Of a stretch of 64,000 bases of DNA, positions 12,957-24,892 are shown one piece after another. Source of the DNA: Rhabditophanes sp. KR3021 (lineage: Eukaryota > Nematoda > Chromadorea > Rhabditida > Alloionematidae). The position numbers and the translations under genes are program-made. The notes below the pieces were generated by a model. That model was not told where the DNA came from, did no database searches, and saw nothing but the letters and a program-made list of their open reading frames with translations. The stretch spans positions 9,734,001 to 9,798,000 of the forward strand of contig CAUJLY010000006.1 of NCBI GenBank assembly GCA_963281155.1. The letters run 5' to 3'. Positions within the stretch are counted from its first letter, which is position 1; each line of letters starts with the position of its first letter.

Positions 12957-14791
12957 CTAAAGGAAATCAAAGTAACAATGGTAGATAGAGAATGATATTA
13001 AACCAAAAATAATTTTAACATGATATTCATTGTTGGTAACAACATTAAACATATTAAAAGGTATTTCAAAATGAAGTCATTTAGTAGAAAGGATCTTTCA
13101 CCTTATCAAAATATAAATACCCATAAAGTTTAGTAAAATGGCACTTTGTTAGAAGTGTGTGGTAGCTATTAAGAATGAATCACTTAGGAGAGTTGTAGTG
13201 TATATGAAGTTTCGCTTAATATCATGGGATCATGCATTCAAAAATATGGATACAAATACCTTTCATACAATATATTAGTGTGTTTGTATTTATTTTGTTT
13301 ATAATAAGCAAGAATTAATATATCCAATGACAAAAGCATATTAAAAAGTTAAAAGCAAACTATGTTAATGGAGATTTCTTCTTTAAATTTAAATATTTAA
13401 TCAGGGGTTTTTTTCAAGCTCCTTAACAGCGAATTGTCACTATTTTGATGGTTACAAAAAATAAGCAATGCAAAACTTAATGGGATTGAGGAAAATAATG
13501 GAATCGTCACATACTTTTTCCTTTATTTTATGAAGGTATTGCTCAAGGACTAAATAGATTATCATTTAAAGTTTTACTAAAAAATCGTAAAACAATCAAA
13601 AGCATACAAAATAAAGTGTAAATTCCCAAGTTTGTGAGAATTGTTGTGAAAAAATGATTTCCTTCCCAAATAAAATTAATTCATGCAATAGAAAAGGTGA
13701 TGATGATATTTAGAATGCAAAGCAACATTTTGATAGCTACCAATATTTAGTATTAAAATTGAATGTTTAAAATAAAACACAGAAAAAGTTATTAATTAAA
13801 ATAAGATCTATTCCGAATTGTTACGCGATGGTCCAGATTTGATAAGTGGCATGATTCACAAAATGGAACAAAAGTTAATGGAAGTAGGTAAAATTTGAAT
13901 GGATCCTCTTTGAAAGCAATAAAAAGCAAAATTTGAATTGAGATATTACGGAGAAAAAACTGTCAAGTTATTGTTGACCTTAATAATTACATGAGGGCTT
14001 AGACATTTAGATGACACTATGCCTTAAAAAAGAAATAACTTTTAAAAGATTAAATTATACAAAGCTTTGGTGTAAATGAATATTATTTGCTTTAAAAGTT
14101 TGATTTAAAAGTAATAAATCCCTTTATGAAAATAACTTTATCATCATATTAATAATGTTTTTACCAAAAGTAAGAAACGTAATTGGTCTTCAATCCTTTT
14201 ATTTTTATCAGTTATTAATTTATTTAACACTTTAAATTATTTGCATAAGACTGTTTCATTTGTTTTTATGTAGACAAGATATTTGTAAACGCTATTATTT
14301 TGGCTGAATTGATAGTGTGGTTTGAAGGTCTGCAAACGTTTGTTTCTTAAAACAATCACGGAGGATGAATCACGTTTTGTAATTATAAATGAAAAATTAA
14401 ACTTTTTTATATTTTGTTTCAAAAAGTTACAATTTGGTGTTACAAAGTTGAGTAACATTTAAACTTAAATAAAAATTTTGAAAAAACAAATGACATCATA
14501 TATTTGATCAAATATAAAGTCCGAATCTAATACAATCCTTTTCTTAAATAAAATTATTGTTATCAACTGTCGTCCTTTTAATAATATCAATTTAACCTAT
14601 CAATGCCGAACACATTTCAAATAACCATTTTTTGGGACAATCTTACACCGACATCCAATGTAAACAACGTATATGGTTGGGAAAGTATCTGATGACGTTA
14701 CCAATTTGCTTTATAATTTATTGTGGACATATGCGCTAAAGCTATTCAATTTTCCATTTTAATATATCTATTAATAAATATAACTAATTTT
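12957..14791. other. Divergent intergenic region, no gene seen
   Basis: About 1.8 kb between the starts of the bestrophin and YIPF genes, which point away from each other, so both promoters should lie here. Only a chance minus-strand frame at 14237-14458 was seen. Confidence 0.55.
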
Positions 14792-14795
14792 AGCC

Positions 14796-16110
14796 ATGGA
14801 ACACTTCGATTTCAATAATTACACGTATGAAGGGGACGAGGGAACATCTAACCCCAATTTCGTTGATGAATCAAAGAGATTGCAACCTGGCAACCCTCAG
14901 TCTGGATTTTCTGGAGGTGCACCACCACACTATGCTGTAAATAGTCCATTAACTGATAATCCAGATAGTACCCAAAAGGTCAAGAACCTTCTATCTATCG
15001 AATATTACATGCAGTATTTTAACGTAGACACAAATCAGGTAAACAAAAACAATAATCCTTCCACTTTGTCTCAACATCATATTTTTAGGTGATAAGCCGT
15101 ATCACATATGCAACAATCCCATCCAAAGGGAAGCAAAATTTCATCCTTGATGTTATTGAAGGGAACCCAGACATGTATGGGCCAATTTGGATTCTATTTA
15201 CACTTGTCTTAACAATTGCCATGACAGGAAGTTTCGTTCAATTTGTAAATACGTATGGAGAACAAAATCATACAACTGATTTTGCTATGTTAACTGGATG
15301 TTTGACTTTACTATCAATTTACAATGTTTTTGTTCCATTCGGATTGTATTCTTATTTGTGGTATTCAAAGACGTCTGTTGGCTATACGTTCGCTGAGATT
15401 TTTTGTACTTATGGTTATGCTTGGTTTGTGATGATTCCGGTGTCGTTTTTGTTTATCTTCCAAGTTCCTTATTTGAAGTTTGTTTTAACTGTTGCGGCAA
15501 TGATTTTGTCTGGCCGTGTACTTTATCAAACCTTCTGGCCAGCTTTAACTAGTTTTGAAAAGAGAGGCGAAGCATATGGGGTTATGATTTTAGTAATCAT
15601 GCTCCACATTCTTATGATCTTCCTGCTCAAAACTTATTATTTGGATCAATTTATTCAAATTGACGTTCACTCAGCGACAATTGCTCCCGCACTTAATGTG
15701 ACAACAAAGCTGGTAAGTCTTAGTAACAATGACCATTAAATAGCTCGCTTCAAACTCTTCAGTCGGTTACAACCACTACATCTAACTTTATTTCCACTAC
15801 TATAGCTCCAGTTGTAGGTAAGATAACACAAGCCCTGGCAAGTACGACCACTTTGATATCAAACATTACTACAATTGTTCCAACAGACATAGTTTCAACA
15901 ACGATCACGCCTCTCAAAGATTCGATTATTTCGAATGCAACTAATGTTTTGAATGTTATTCTTCCGAATACCACCACCCTCCCAACTACTATATTATCAA
16001 ATGCTGCCCTTTCAAATGCAACTGCCCTACTAAATAATGTAACCTCAACAATTGTGAATGCTACATCTAAAAGTGTAGAAATTGTAACGAAATTGACAGC
16101 ACCAATTTAA
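14796..16110 (+). CDS. YIPF1/YIPF2-type Yip1-domain Golgi membrane protein with long Thr/Asn-rich tail
   Basis: Yip1-domain proteins are multi-pass membrane proteins of the Golgi/ER that interact with Rab GTPases. Exons 14796-15038, 15089-15712 and 15763-16110, all phase 0, encode about 404 residues. The ATG follows the acceptor TTTTAGCC (AG at 14792-14793), a likely trans-splice site. The cytosolic N-terminus (about 1-115) leads into NPDMYGPIWI, matching the D-L/M-YGP-W motif of YIPF1/2, then five hydrophobic segments to about residue 275. After the last segment there is a Thr/Ser/Asn-rich tail of about 130 residues with seven N-x-S/T sequons, which would face the lumen in the usual Yip1 topology. 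Human YIPF1/2 have only a short end there, so this extension is unusual. Most of it is in its own last exon. Confidence 0.85.
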
Positions 16111-16669
16111 TATGTATATTAATTTCCAAAAGTTTCGTGCATAGATCATTGTGAAAGAATGTTTTTTTGATACTTGTAGAATACGTGATTTATCAAAATG
16201 TTTATATTTAATCCAATAAATGAATATATTTTTAAGAATCTTTTGATATGAGTAAGCTATATCGTCGCCCCATATCTGGGACGACAGTTTCAAAAAATTA
16301 GGTGTGCGTGAAACTACAATCACTTAATGCCGGGCGAATCATCAGCAAGAGCCTTCCTCCCGTATAATTTGCGGTGTGGCAATAAATACAAACAGACTCC
16401 ACTGAAAGGTTAGTCTAACTTTTGAATTTGGTGCAGGTCTAAAAGGTAGAGGGGGAACTCTTTGAAGTGGTTTAAGAAATCAAACTTTGGGTAAAAAATT
16501 ATATTATTTCTTCTTTGATTTTAAAGTCGAAAATTACCGTTTTAAGAAGCACAAATTTACGTGGCGGGGTTGTTGTGTATGCCTCTTTTAATAAAATATT
16601 TAACAACATGCCTAGAGCGATTATTTAAATGTTATAGAAAATATTGCTATCAAAAACCTTTATTAATTA
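16111..16669. other. 3' to 3' intergenic region
   Basis: Lies between the ends of the YIPF gene and the MUT-7-like gene. An AATAAA-like signal occurs near 16216. The part at about 16325-16480 is less AT-rich than its surroundings and might be transcribed, but it shows no tRNA, snRNA or protein pattern that I recognise. Confidence 0.5.
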
Positions 16670-18306
16670 TTAAGAAAGTGATATATGATTATGGTTTAAT
16701 TTTCTCACTTCTCTAAAAGAAAGTACGAGGGCGACTATTTTACTCTTCTGAGCTTCTATTTGAGAAGTTCTTAAACAGATTTTGTTCCATACAGCACTTT
16801 CATGATCTTCAGAATCATCGAAGATTAATCCTGTTGTTAAATAACACACTTCGGCGAATGTTAATGTATCCATCAGTTTTCCTTTATCTAATTGCATTTT
16901 TCCTCCGAAAACAGTCTTCCAAGTTTTCGGGAAATATCTTGCCAAATCAACATAAGATACTTCATTCAATTTTTTCTTCAAGCAAATAATTGTAGCTCTA
17001 ACATTTGTTAGTTCTTTGCAAGTAGGGCAGTTTGCTTTCAGGATATTGATAATGGCTTCCATATCGTACCCGATAATTGTCATATTTGGCAATCCAAATA
17101 TCAAACTATATAATGCCTTTTCCTTTTCTCTATTTTCACGTCCATTTAAATTAATAGAATAAAGTACGTTTTGAATCTGTATATTGAAATAAGCAATGCG
17201 GGTTTCTCTTCCACATATGTATGTTTTTATGTCTAAATAAATTACGTCTTTGCCGCCTGTTTTCATTTGGATAGAAACTTCGCTCAAAAATTTGTGCAAT
17301 TCATTCCTGCTAACGGTAATAAAATATTTACCATTTTTGTTGAATGACACAAGGCTGTTCCATTGCAACATATCATTCTCTTTTGCATATTGTGGAAGAG
17401 CATTAAGTGAGGAATTTGTTTTCTGTGGATAAGAATCTTCTACAGTCACCAAGTCCTTACTAATTTTGCCATTTATTGCTTTAAAATGGACATAAAACGG
17501 AATGAAATTTTCTATCGTTATCTGATGTTCAAAATTATCAAAAGCAATTTCTTTCTTAATCTCGCCGTTCAAAAACTTTTTTACAATCTTTTCTGATGCG
17601 AGTTGTTGGGGAATAACTTTCATTTTAAAGTAGTGGAAATAGATAGCATTTATATTGACACTCACATTATTAAGGTTGTAATTTTTCGCTTTAAATGATG
17701 CATTCTCAATATTTGCATGCTTGAGCATTGTAAAAAATATATCTCTTGCTTTTACTTCATCAGTATATTTGGAAATCTTTGACCATTTTTTTTTGAGCAA
17801 TCTTTTGAAATTAGCAAGGGCGCCTTCACTCATATTCACATGATCTAAATTCTTAAGTGTCATTGCATTTCCAGAGAATATGTAGTGGTAAATGAGATAC
17901 GGATTACATATTTTCTTTAATATGTCAGGATCAAGAAAACATGTATGTAAAATAGGCGAGGGTATAAGTACTCCTCTATTGCAATCCGAATTTACTAGTT
18001 CCGCCAAATGTGTTTGAAAATAGGATGCCTTGAAATCGACTGCTTTTTTGTAACATTCCCACATCCGAACAAGGCTTCTATACCTTTTCATTGTGCCATA
18101 AATTTGGGCAAGTATATCCTTTAACTCACTATCACTAAATTGAAATCCATCGATTTTGGTAGCTTGCAATTTTAGTTCCTAAAAAAATAAATTATAAATA
18201 TAAACCAAATATATCCCCTTACCTTCATTAATTTATGAACTGATCCGTAACTTAATCCAGCTTTGCAAAGTTCGTTGTTAAATTGTTGAGCAAATTGAGT
18301 AGACAT
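16670..18306 (-). CDS. MUT-7/EXD-like protein with degenerate 3'-5' exonuclease domain
   Basis: Two exons, 18306-18223 and 18178-16670, separated by a 44-nt intron (GTAAGG...TTTTTTAG), about 530 residues. The first 330 residues are helical and Lys-rich. From about 336 a region resembles the DEDDy 3'-5' exonuclease fold of MUT-7/EXD3: VIYLDIKTYI at the Exo I position, IIGYDMEAI (about 396-404) at Exo II, and a helical C-terminal stretch near 490-515. The Exo I motif should read D-x-E but has D344-I-K, so the catalytic Glu is replaced by Lys and the protein may be non-catalytic. MUT-7 proteins act in small-RNA amplification and transposon silencing; a role of that kind is inference. The assignment rests on motif spacing by eye. 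It could equally be an unrelated nematode-specific protein. It starts head to head with the MATH-BTB gene, 527 bp apart. Confidence 0.5.
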
Positions 18307-18833
18307 TTTACTTGGCAAAAGATATTTTGTGATAATGACACAAATCTTTCTTTATACAGTATTAAGGTAATAACGATAAACGAGGATATCTGCGAAGATG
18401 CACGCTTTCCCCAAAAAGTAACGCCTTTGCGTGAATCGATCAAGCTAATGCTTACGACTTCCCAAGAAGTTTTGTGCATGTTGCTTTGGCGGTTGATTAT
18501 TCAATATGTATGTGTTCACGTATACTAATTTGGCATCCAATGATGCTTTCAGATTTTAAGAATATAAGTCTACTCAAGCGTGACGACTCGATCAACAAAA
18601 AACAGAAGATATTCGTAAAAAACATTGGTCATACATGGCTTCTGCAAATTTTTTCGATTCATTGGTTTGAATTCAATTTTTTGATAGAAACTATTCCCCA
18701 CTGTTTGTTTTATCACAACAAAAAAACAATACAATTATTATTAGAATGGCTTTTGAGATTTAAAAAAGATTTTATCCATAACCAACTATTATTTTATATT
18801 TTTTAGACATATAAATTAAACTACTGGACAGGC
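18307..18833. other. Shared divergent promoter region
   Basis: 527 bp between the starts of the MUT-7-like gene (-) and the MATH-BTB gene (+). The plus-strand frames at 18283-18528 and 18474-18806 cross the neighbouring gene start and show no family features. An acceptor-like TATTTTTTAG at about 18806, 28 nt before the MATH-BTB ATG, may be a trans-splice site. Confidence 0.5.
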
Positions 18834-21103
18834 ATGAATCGCAGAAGAAAACCGGACGACACTGGTCCCTCACGCTATAGTAAGTTTGATCTACAGTTTT
18901 ATTTTATTTGTGCCGTACTATTTGGATCAATTGTCATTGTGAAACACTCTATATAATTGGTCTGCTTATTTGTTGTATCAGTTGTTTTGTACTTAGCCCA
19001 CATTTTATTTTACATAGAGTGGATACAATATTGGCGTCCATTACATTTAATCTATTCAATTGATAGCCAGGTCTTACTTTACATATAATACGTGTGATAT
19101 TGGCCCATTTACTAATGTTCTAATTTAAATCACTAAATATAGATGCTTAAACCATTAAGTATATTTATGCTTAACAATTGCCTTTTATGTATTTAGATGA
19201 GAAATGCTGCCAAAGGAATCATTGCATTAAGATTTTGAGCTTTGTTTCTAGCTTAGTTTTTAAGCATTCATTGAATATTTAGATAAAACCATGGAAACGA
19301 GAGTATTTTCATTTTTTGATATTTATTATAATATTTTATACATGTTATTTATTCAACTTCAAATTTTATGGCATTAATGGTTTCTAACAATCATGCAGTA
19401 TCATCGCCTACATTGACTATCTAGTTGATTGGATTTAAGTTTAAAATACCAGTGACTATTGGATTAGGGCAAATTGGATCTCAAATCTGCTTGAGACAGT
19501 TGCATAAGAGTCGGTCCTCGACCAATAGTTCTCTCATTATCTTAGGCAAAAAGTGACATTAGCAGGCATTCTTTTGTAAATATCCATTTTGTTGGATATC
19601 ACATTTTTGCCCATTTCCTTTCCCATATAATACTTCTCTACGGCTGTTTTAGTTTAGTCCCTTATTTTTTGTTAACCCAAAATGAATGAATATTTTTTCT
19701 TGAATGCTTTCAGAGGTATTTTCAAAGACCCAATAATTTTATACATTTCTTCAGATCATCTAAATAGCTTTATGATGCATAATGAATATGAAGGAGGGAG
19801 AATATTTCCTCATGATTCGACACTTATCGGAATTAAAGTTATGTCTAAACTTTCTTGGGTCATTGAACATGTAAGTATATAAAGATTAAATTAAGGCTTT
19901 TCCTTAATTATAGTGTGATGTCATCCTTGAAAGAGAAGACAATATCGACCGTTTGGAAAGCCATGAGTTTTGCAGCGATGAAAAACCTCTGATTTTCTGG
20001 ACAGTGACAATGTATCCTTCAGGAATGAATCAAAACGATAGTGGGATGGTTTCATTTGTCCTAAGAAGTCACGGCTGCTCAGGCGCAATTGATCAACAAT
20101 TTCTTGATTTTGAAATTAGTCTTTGGCAAGGAGATAAAGAAATTAAAATGGGAAAATTAACTAATAATCAAGGAAATAAGGATGGCCGTTACAAGTTAAA
20201 TATTTTAAAAAATCAGATTGTCGAATGCATCAACCGTGATGGATCTTTAAGATTGACTTGCGAAGTGGAACATGCGAAAATAGAACCAGAAAATTGTGGT
20301 GGGCATAGAGGTAAAACTGTTACTGCCGATTCGCGTAACATTCCATCAAATGACATGGTTAAAAATATGTTCGAGAGAGAACTTTACACCGATTGCGCTT
20401 TCAGAATTGGCAGGCGTGAAATTCTAGCTCATCGTGCTGTTTTGGTTCAACACAGTGATGTTTTCAAAAGAATGTTTGATCAACACCAAATGATTGAATC
20501 TTTGAATCGTGAGATACTTATTACTGATACAAGTTATGAAGTTGTTCATGCAATGCTTGCATACATTTATAGCGGCGAGACTATGGAAATTAGAAGCATT
20601 GAAAGAGAAGTTTTAATAATTGCTGAAAAGTATGGTCTTCTGTCATTAAAAGATTATTGCGAAAGTAGACTTAAACAAGCTATTGAGGTAAAGAATGTTT
20701 TAGATTTAACCGATCTAGCATATTATCACAATGCCGCGTCTTTAGATGAGGTAAGTTATCTAATAAATTATATAAATAACGTTTGTGACTTTAGGCTTGT
20801 AAATACTTCATGTTTGTCAGACATGCTGACATTTTGAAATCAGAGGAATGGATGGTGGAATCAAAAAAAACGGATTGTGATCCCTATGCAAGAAATATCT
20901 TTGTGGAAATCATTAAGTTTAAAATACGACCAGTTGAAGGAAGTGTTGCTTACAATGCTGTCCAAGAGAATGATGCTCTGTTAGAAGCATGTACCCTTAA
21001 AGTGGAAAAAACTGAAAATGAACTTCCTGGAGTGTTGAATAAAAAGTTTACAATAATTCCAGCGAATCCCCCATTTAAACCAATTAGACCAGTACTCCCT
21101 TAG
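18834..21103 (+). CDS. MATH-BTB (BATH) protein, probable CUL3 substrate adaptor
   Basis: MATH-BTB proteins bind substrates through MATH and the CUL3 ubiquitin ligase through BTB (SPOP and C. elegans MEL-26 are examples). Four exons, 18834-18879, 19755-19870, 19914-20750 and 20795-21103, consistent in phase, about 435 residues. The basic N-terminus MNRRRKPDD is on a small first exon followed by an 875-nt intron. The MATH domain runs about 46-177 (opening VMSKLSWVIEH), and BTB about 200-310, with the typical LYTDCAFRIGRREILAHRAVL start and HSDVFKRMF and YIYSGE motifs. A helical tail follows as in SPOP. A second acceptor (CTTTCAG at 19714) is excluded because it would bring an immediate stop. 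A polyadenylation signal AATAAA lies near 21237. The paralogue within the large nematode bath family is not assigned. Confidence 0.9.
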
Positions 21104-21949
21104 TTTGGCACAAAATCTTCAACAATATTTATTAATGCTATAATGACCGATGAGTGGCGTCATCGAACATGTATATAAATAACAATAGAACAACTAAATC
21201 ATTTTTACTACTTTTAACCCCAACTAATTGTATATTAAATAAATACCATTCCATATTCTTTGTCTGTGTATTTATTGTAATTAATAATAGTGTAATCATA
21301 GTACATTTCTTCCTTCGGACTTATTCTCAGTGAAGATCACTATTTCCTATTCCATTTCATCTCTTTTAAGTCTTAACATTAACTGATTAATAGTTTCTAA
21401 TAAAGTTTGTCTACGCCGATAGTTACCTAACCATTATCAGTGTATCTAAACATATAAATACTATATCTTTCTAGCCTGTCGGTCTCCAACAGTTTGATTA
21501 AACCTATTTGTATATTGTTTTCAGTCACAAATTTATTTTATACTTTTGTATATCCAACATGCATATAACTTCTATTTGTATAATTAATCGATATTCTAAT
21601 TTATTTTAATCTGAATTATTATTGTATTAATCATGGAAAAATATCTTGGCATTGAACAAATGATTTTTGAATTTCAATTTTTAATACACTATAATGATGA
21701 CGAAATGCTATATTAAAAATGAATATATATATACTCGTAAATTTTAGCTCTTGGAAAGTTACAAATGATGTAATAAAAGATTTTTTCAGATATCGTTAAT
21801 ATATAATATTTCAAATTATGGAGATCAAACATATCTGCTTATATAAAAATTGAAAATTCACATCCACCAGTAGTCATAACAAAATTGATGATATAAGTAA
21901 ACCTTAAATACTTGATTTGTATAAATTTGCGGCATATGTAATTATTTAG
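21104..21949. other. Intergenic, no gene seen
   Basis: 3' flanks of the MATH-BTB gene and of the broken gene at 21950. AT-rich, no supported frame. Confidence 0.55.
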
Positions 21950-22915
21950 TTAAATACGTTCGTTCTTCAGTCTGATGATAACTTCTCTTTTGAGTTGGTT
22001 TGGATTGCTGAAAGAGAAGACTTGGTGCCGAATAAGGGTAAAATTTTCCTTGAAAACGTAAGCATTTTCAATTTTTGCTCTGACGCGAATCATCAAGTCG
22101 AGGTCACTGGCTTTTAATGAATCAGTCAAGATGTGCAAGTCGGCGAACTTGAGTCTCTTATTATTACAGGCATCTAACACAAGTTCAACCGAAGTAAAAG
22201 CTGCGTTCTTTTCTCTCTCATCGCGAGGTTGCAAGGACGAAACTTTCAATTTGTTGAATGTATTGGCTTTCATAAAAACAGTCCATTCCTCTGCCTCGGC
22301 AAACAATATTTTCGCTTACAACTAAAATTTATAGAAGCACCTTTGTCCAGAACCAATGCTCCTCTACTTCTACTAAAGATGGCACTTCCATGGTCGATTT
22401 GTCCTCGAAAGGTAATGTCGCTTGACTTCGAAGCGATGAACGAAGACATCGTAAAAATGTCCTCGGCTGTGCCATCAAAGAACTCAATCAACATGCTAAA
22501 TGTCTTAGTTCTAGCAAAATGTGTAATTCTGTCAAAGTAATACGCTGGAAATGACTCAAGGAATCCGAACCGCACCAACAGATCACTTTCCTTTTCAACC
22601 ATGTCGACTCTTTGCAAAAAGAACTCAAGAAGTCTCACATTTTCAAACTAAATAAATAAATAATAAAACAAAAAGTGCATAACTCACTGGAATCTTTCGT
22701 GGACTCTTAGTAGTTCTGTCGGTCTGTACGGATATTCGACATGGCACTCGGCTTCCATTTCACACGATATTTGAAAAAAGTTAATGTAAAGCTCCTTCAA
22801 CATAATTTATTTGGACACTCTCGAGAAAGGTAATGAACTTTCTTGTCTACAAGTTCACGGTGTTGACGACAAGATGTATCGGTGTCAAATAGAATTTTCT
22901 CCGCCAATTTCTGTG
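21950..22915 (-). pseudogene. Broken gene of uncertain family, possibly F-box-like
   Basis: Coding-like segments occur in order on the minus strand but in changing frames. An acceptor TTTTTCCACAG at about 22916 opens a segment beginning KLAEKILFDT, reminiscent of an F-box start (P-x-L-x-x-x-I-L). Next come MLKELYINFF from 22803, then after a GTGAGT...TTTAG intron FENVRLLEFFLQRVDMVEKE from 22651 to about 22290, and finally LFAEAEEWTVF to a stop at 21950. The frames do not join across 22800, across the 22687/22652 intron, or near 22290, where the only splice signals would leave an intron of about 30 nt. Base composition is less AT-rich than the flanks, as expected for recent coding sequence. 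Either a recent pseudogene, or a gene whose assembly contains indels. The F-box idea is weak. Confidence 0.5.
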
Positions 22916-24892
22916 GAAAAACATCAAAGAAGGATTTGTTTACAACAGCCACAATAAATAGGAATTAAACAAAAGTACAAATAGCTGGATTTAGGTTGTA
23001 GATTAATTTAATATCAATTGCCAATATTTTGTTTTAGTGTTGCTCGGAGACGCCTTGAGAAAATATATATTTACCTTGCACTCTCTTTGGTTAGGTCAGC
23101 CCTTTTTTGGCATTGGTTATATAAAGTAAAAATTGGATTGATATTGTCTTTAATTTTCAACTGATAAGCACTCATTGCATTTGAATATTATGGATATGTG
23201 TATGTTATAGTTAGAGAGTCTTCTTAAAACATCATACTTTTAAATTGCACAAACTTAAAAATGGTTACTTTGATTAATATGATTTATATGCATCAATCAA
23301 ACTTGTATGATTTTTTAAATCTGTTAAAGTCATTTGCATCATTAATGCTACACAAAATGTAAGATATTTAAAATAAGTTGAAAGAATTACCATTATATAT
23401 TAAATAACAAACCACGATCCTCTACCCAAAGAACATAATTTAAACCTTTTAATCACCATATTTGTTCATATTCATCTCAAAATATACACAATAGAAATTC
23501 GATGTCACTCGACTGTAAGAATACTTCCTACCCACTACAGAAGACTTCAATAACATGATTGGAACATTATAAAGGCTTAGCAGTATCATAATATCTAATA
23601 AAAGCTCATCACAATAATATAGTAGGAAATGTTCTAATAATGAAATGTGAATATTATCAAAAATCGCACCATTTAATTCTGATGAAATCTACTTATCCTC
23701 GAGATCAAACACAAAATCTTTTAATTCAAACTTTTAACACTCTACCATACATTCAATTATATTTGTACTTCGCAATAAATTGCCATCCCTCATAGACTTT
23801 TCACTTTTACAAATCTGGTTTTAATATATACATATATTATGTGCCCTCGCAGTTTATTATGATGATGCTTTTGGACAATAAGCATTCTTGTTTGTCTCAT
23901 ACGGACATAAATTGATGTAGTAAAGTTCCCGTTCTGTTCCAATAAATTTGACATTATATAGATAAAAATATATTTACCTAATGAGTTCTTTTGAAATTCA
24001 GTAAATATAAAACTGATAAAGGTTACGTGCTTATAATGCCAGGTATTGAGATATTTGCTTCTAGTGGCTCTTCTTCAGAGAACTGAGGATGATTATAAAT
24101 GACATTTGCCATAGTAATTTCAAACAAACAACCTTTTCTGCTCATATTGTCAAAGAGTTCAATGCAGATATTATTAGTTCCTTCAAAATTAAAAAAGTTA
24201 AACAGAAGACAAATTTGAAGGTGAACTTGATAAATGACTTGACATCAATCTATATTACTTCAATTCATAAATGATCATTCGTTTAGTTTTAACCTCATTA
24301 CGCAAACAACAAAAATCAAAAATCTTATGCAAGTAATTATTTTAAGCCACAAGATGAAGCCCATATTGGATTCAAAGGAATATTAATTAAACTTGTTCAT
24401 AAGGATTCTAATTAAAATGACCAATGTTCTAATACTGTAGTTGTTTAAACAACAACACCAATATGCGTGGTAGTTTGTCTGTTTTGTTTAGGTTACTTAA
24501 GAAAGTTGGAAATGATTTAGTATAGTTAAATATTTAAAATGTACTACATACAATATTGTCGTAATCGAATTATCTAGACAATATCCATTGCTTCAATTAG
24601 CAGGTTCAAGTAATATCTTTCATTAATATCTTTTTGAGTCACAGATTTTAGACTAGTATTCATTCAGGAGCTGATCTTTGATAACTTATAACACCCCTTG
24701 GCTGTCGACCTGTTGATTGATGTACCATCACTTTGAAGTCTCAATTCAATGTCTCCTGAGTTAGGTGATTCATCCACACGACCATACTTAATCTCAATGG
24801 ATGAATTAAAAAATATCAATCAACTAACATTACTTTATGTATAATTTATATTTTTATATAATAAAAATTTTTAAACCGAAGTTATTATTCAA
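22916..24892. other. About 2 kb without genes
   Basis: AT-rich. The plus-strand frame 24089-24274 (61 codons) lacks any supporting context and is taken as chance. Confidence 0.55.

Noticed and set aside
15759..15977. 72-codon minus-strand Val-rich frame
   Set aside because: Antisense of the Thr-rich exon of the YIPF gene.
16325..16480. Less AT-rich stretch resembling a structured RNA gene
   Set aside because: No tRNA A/B boxes, snRNA motifs or recognisable hairpin family; left as intergenic.
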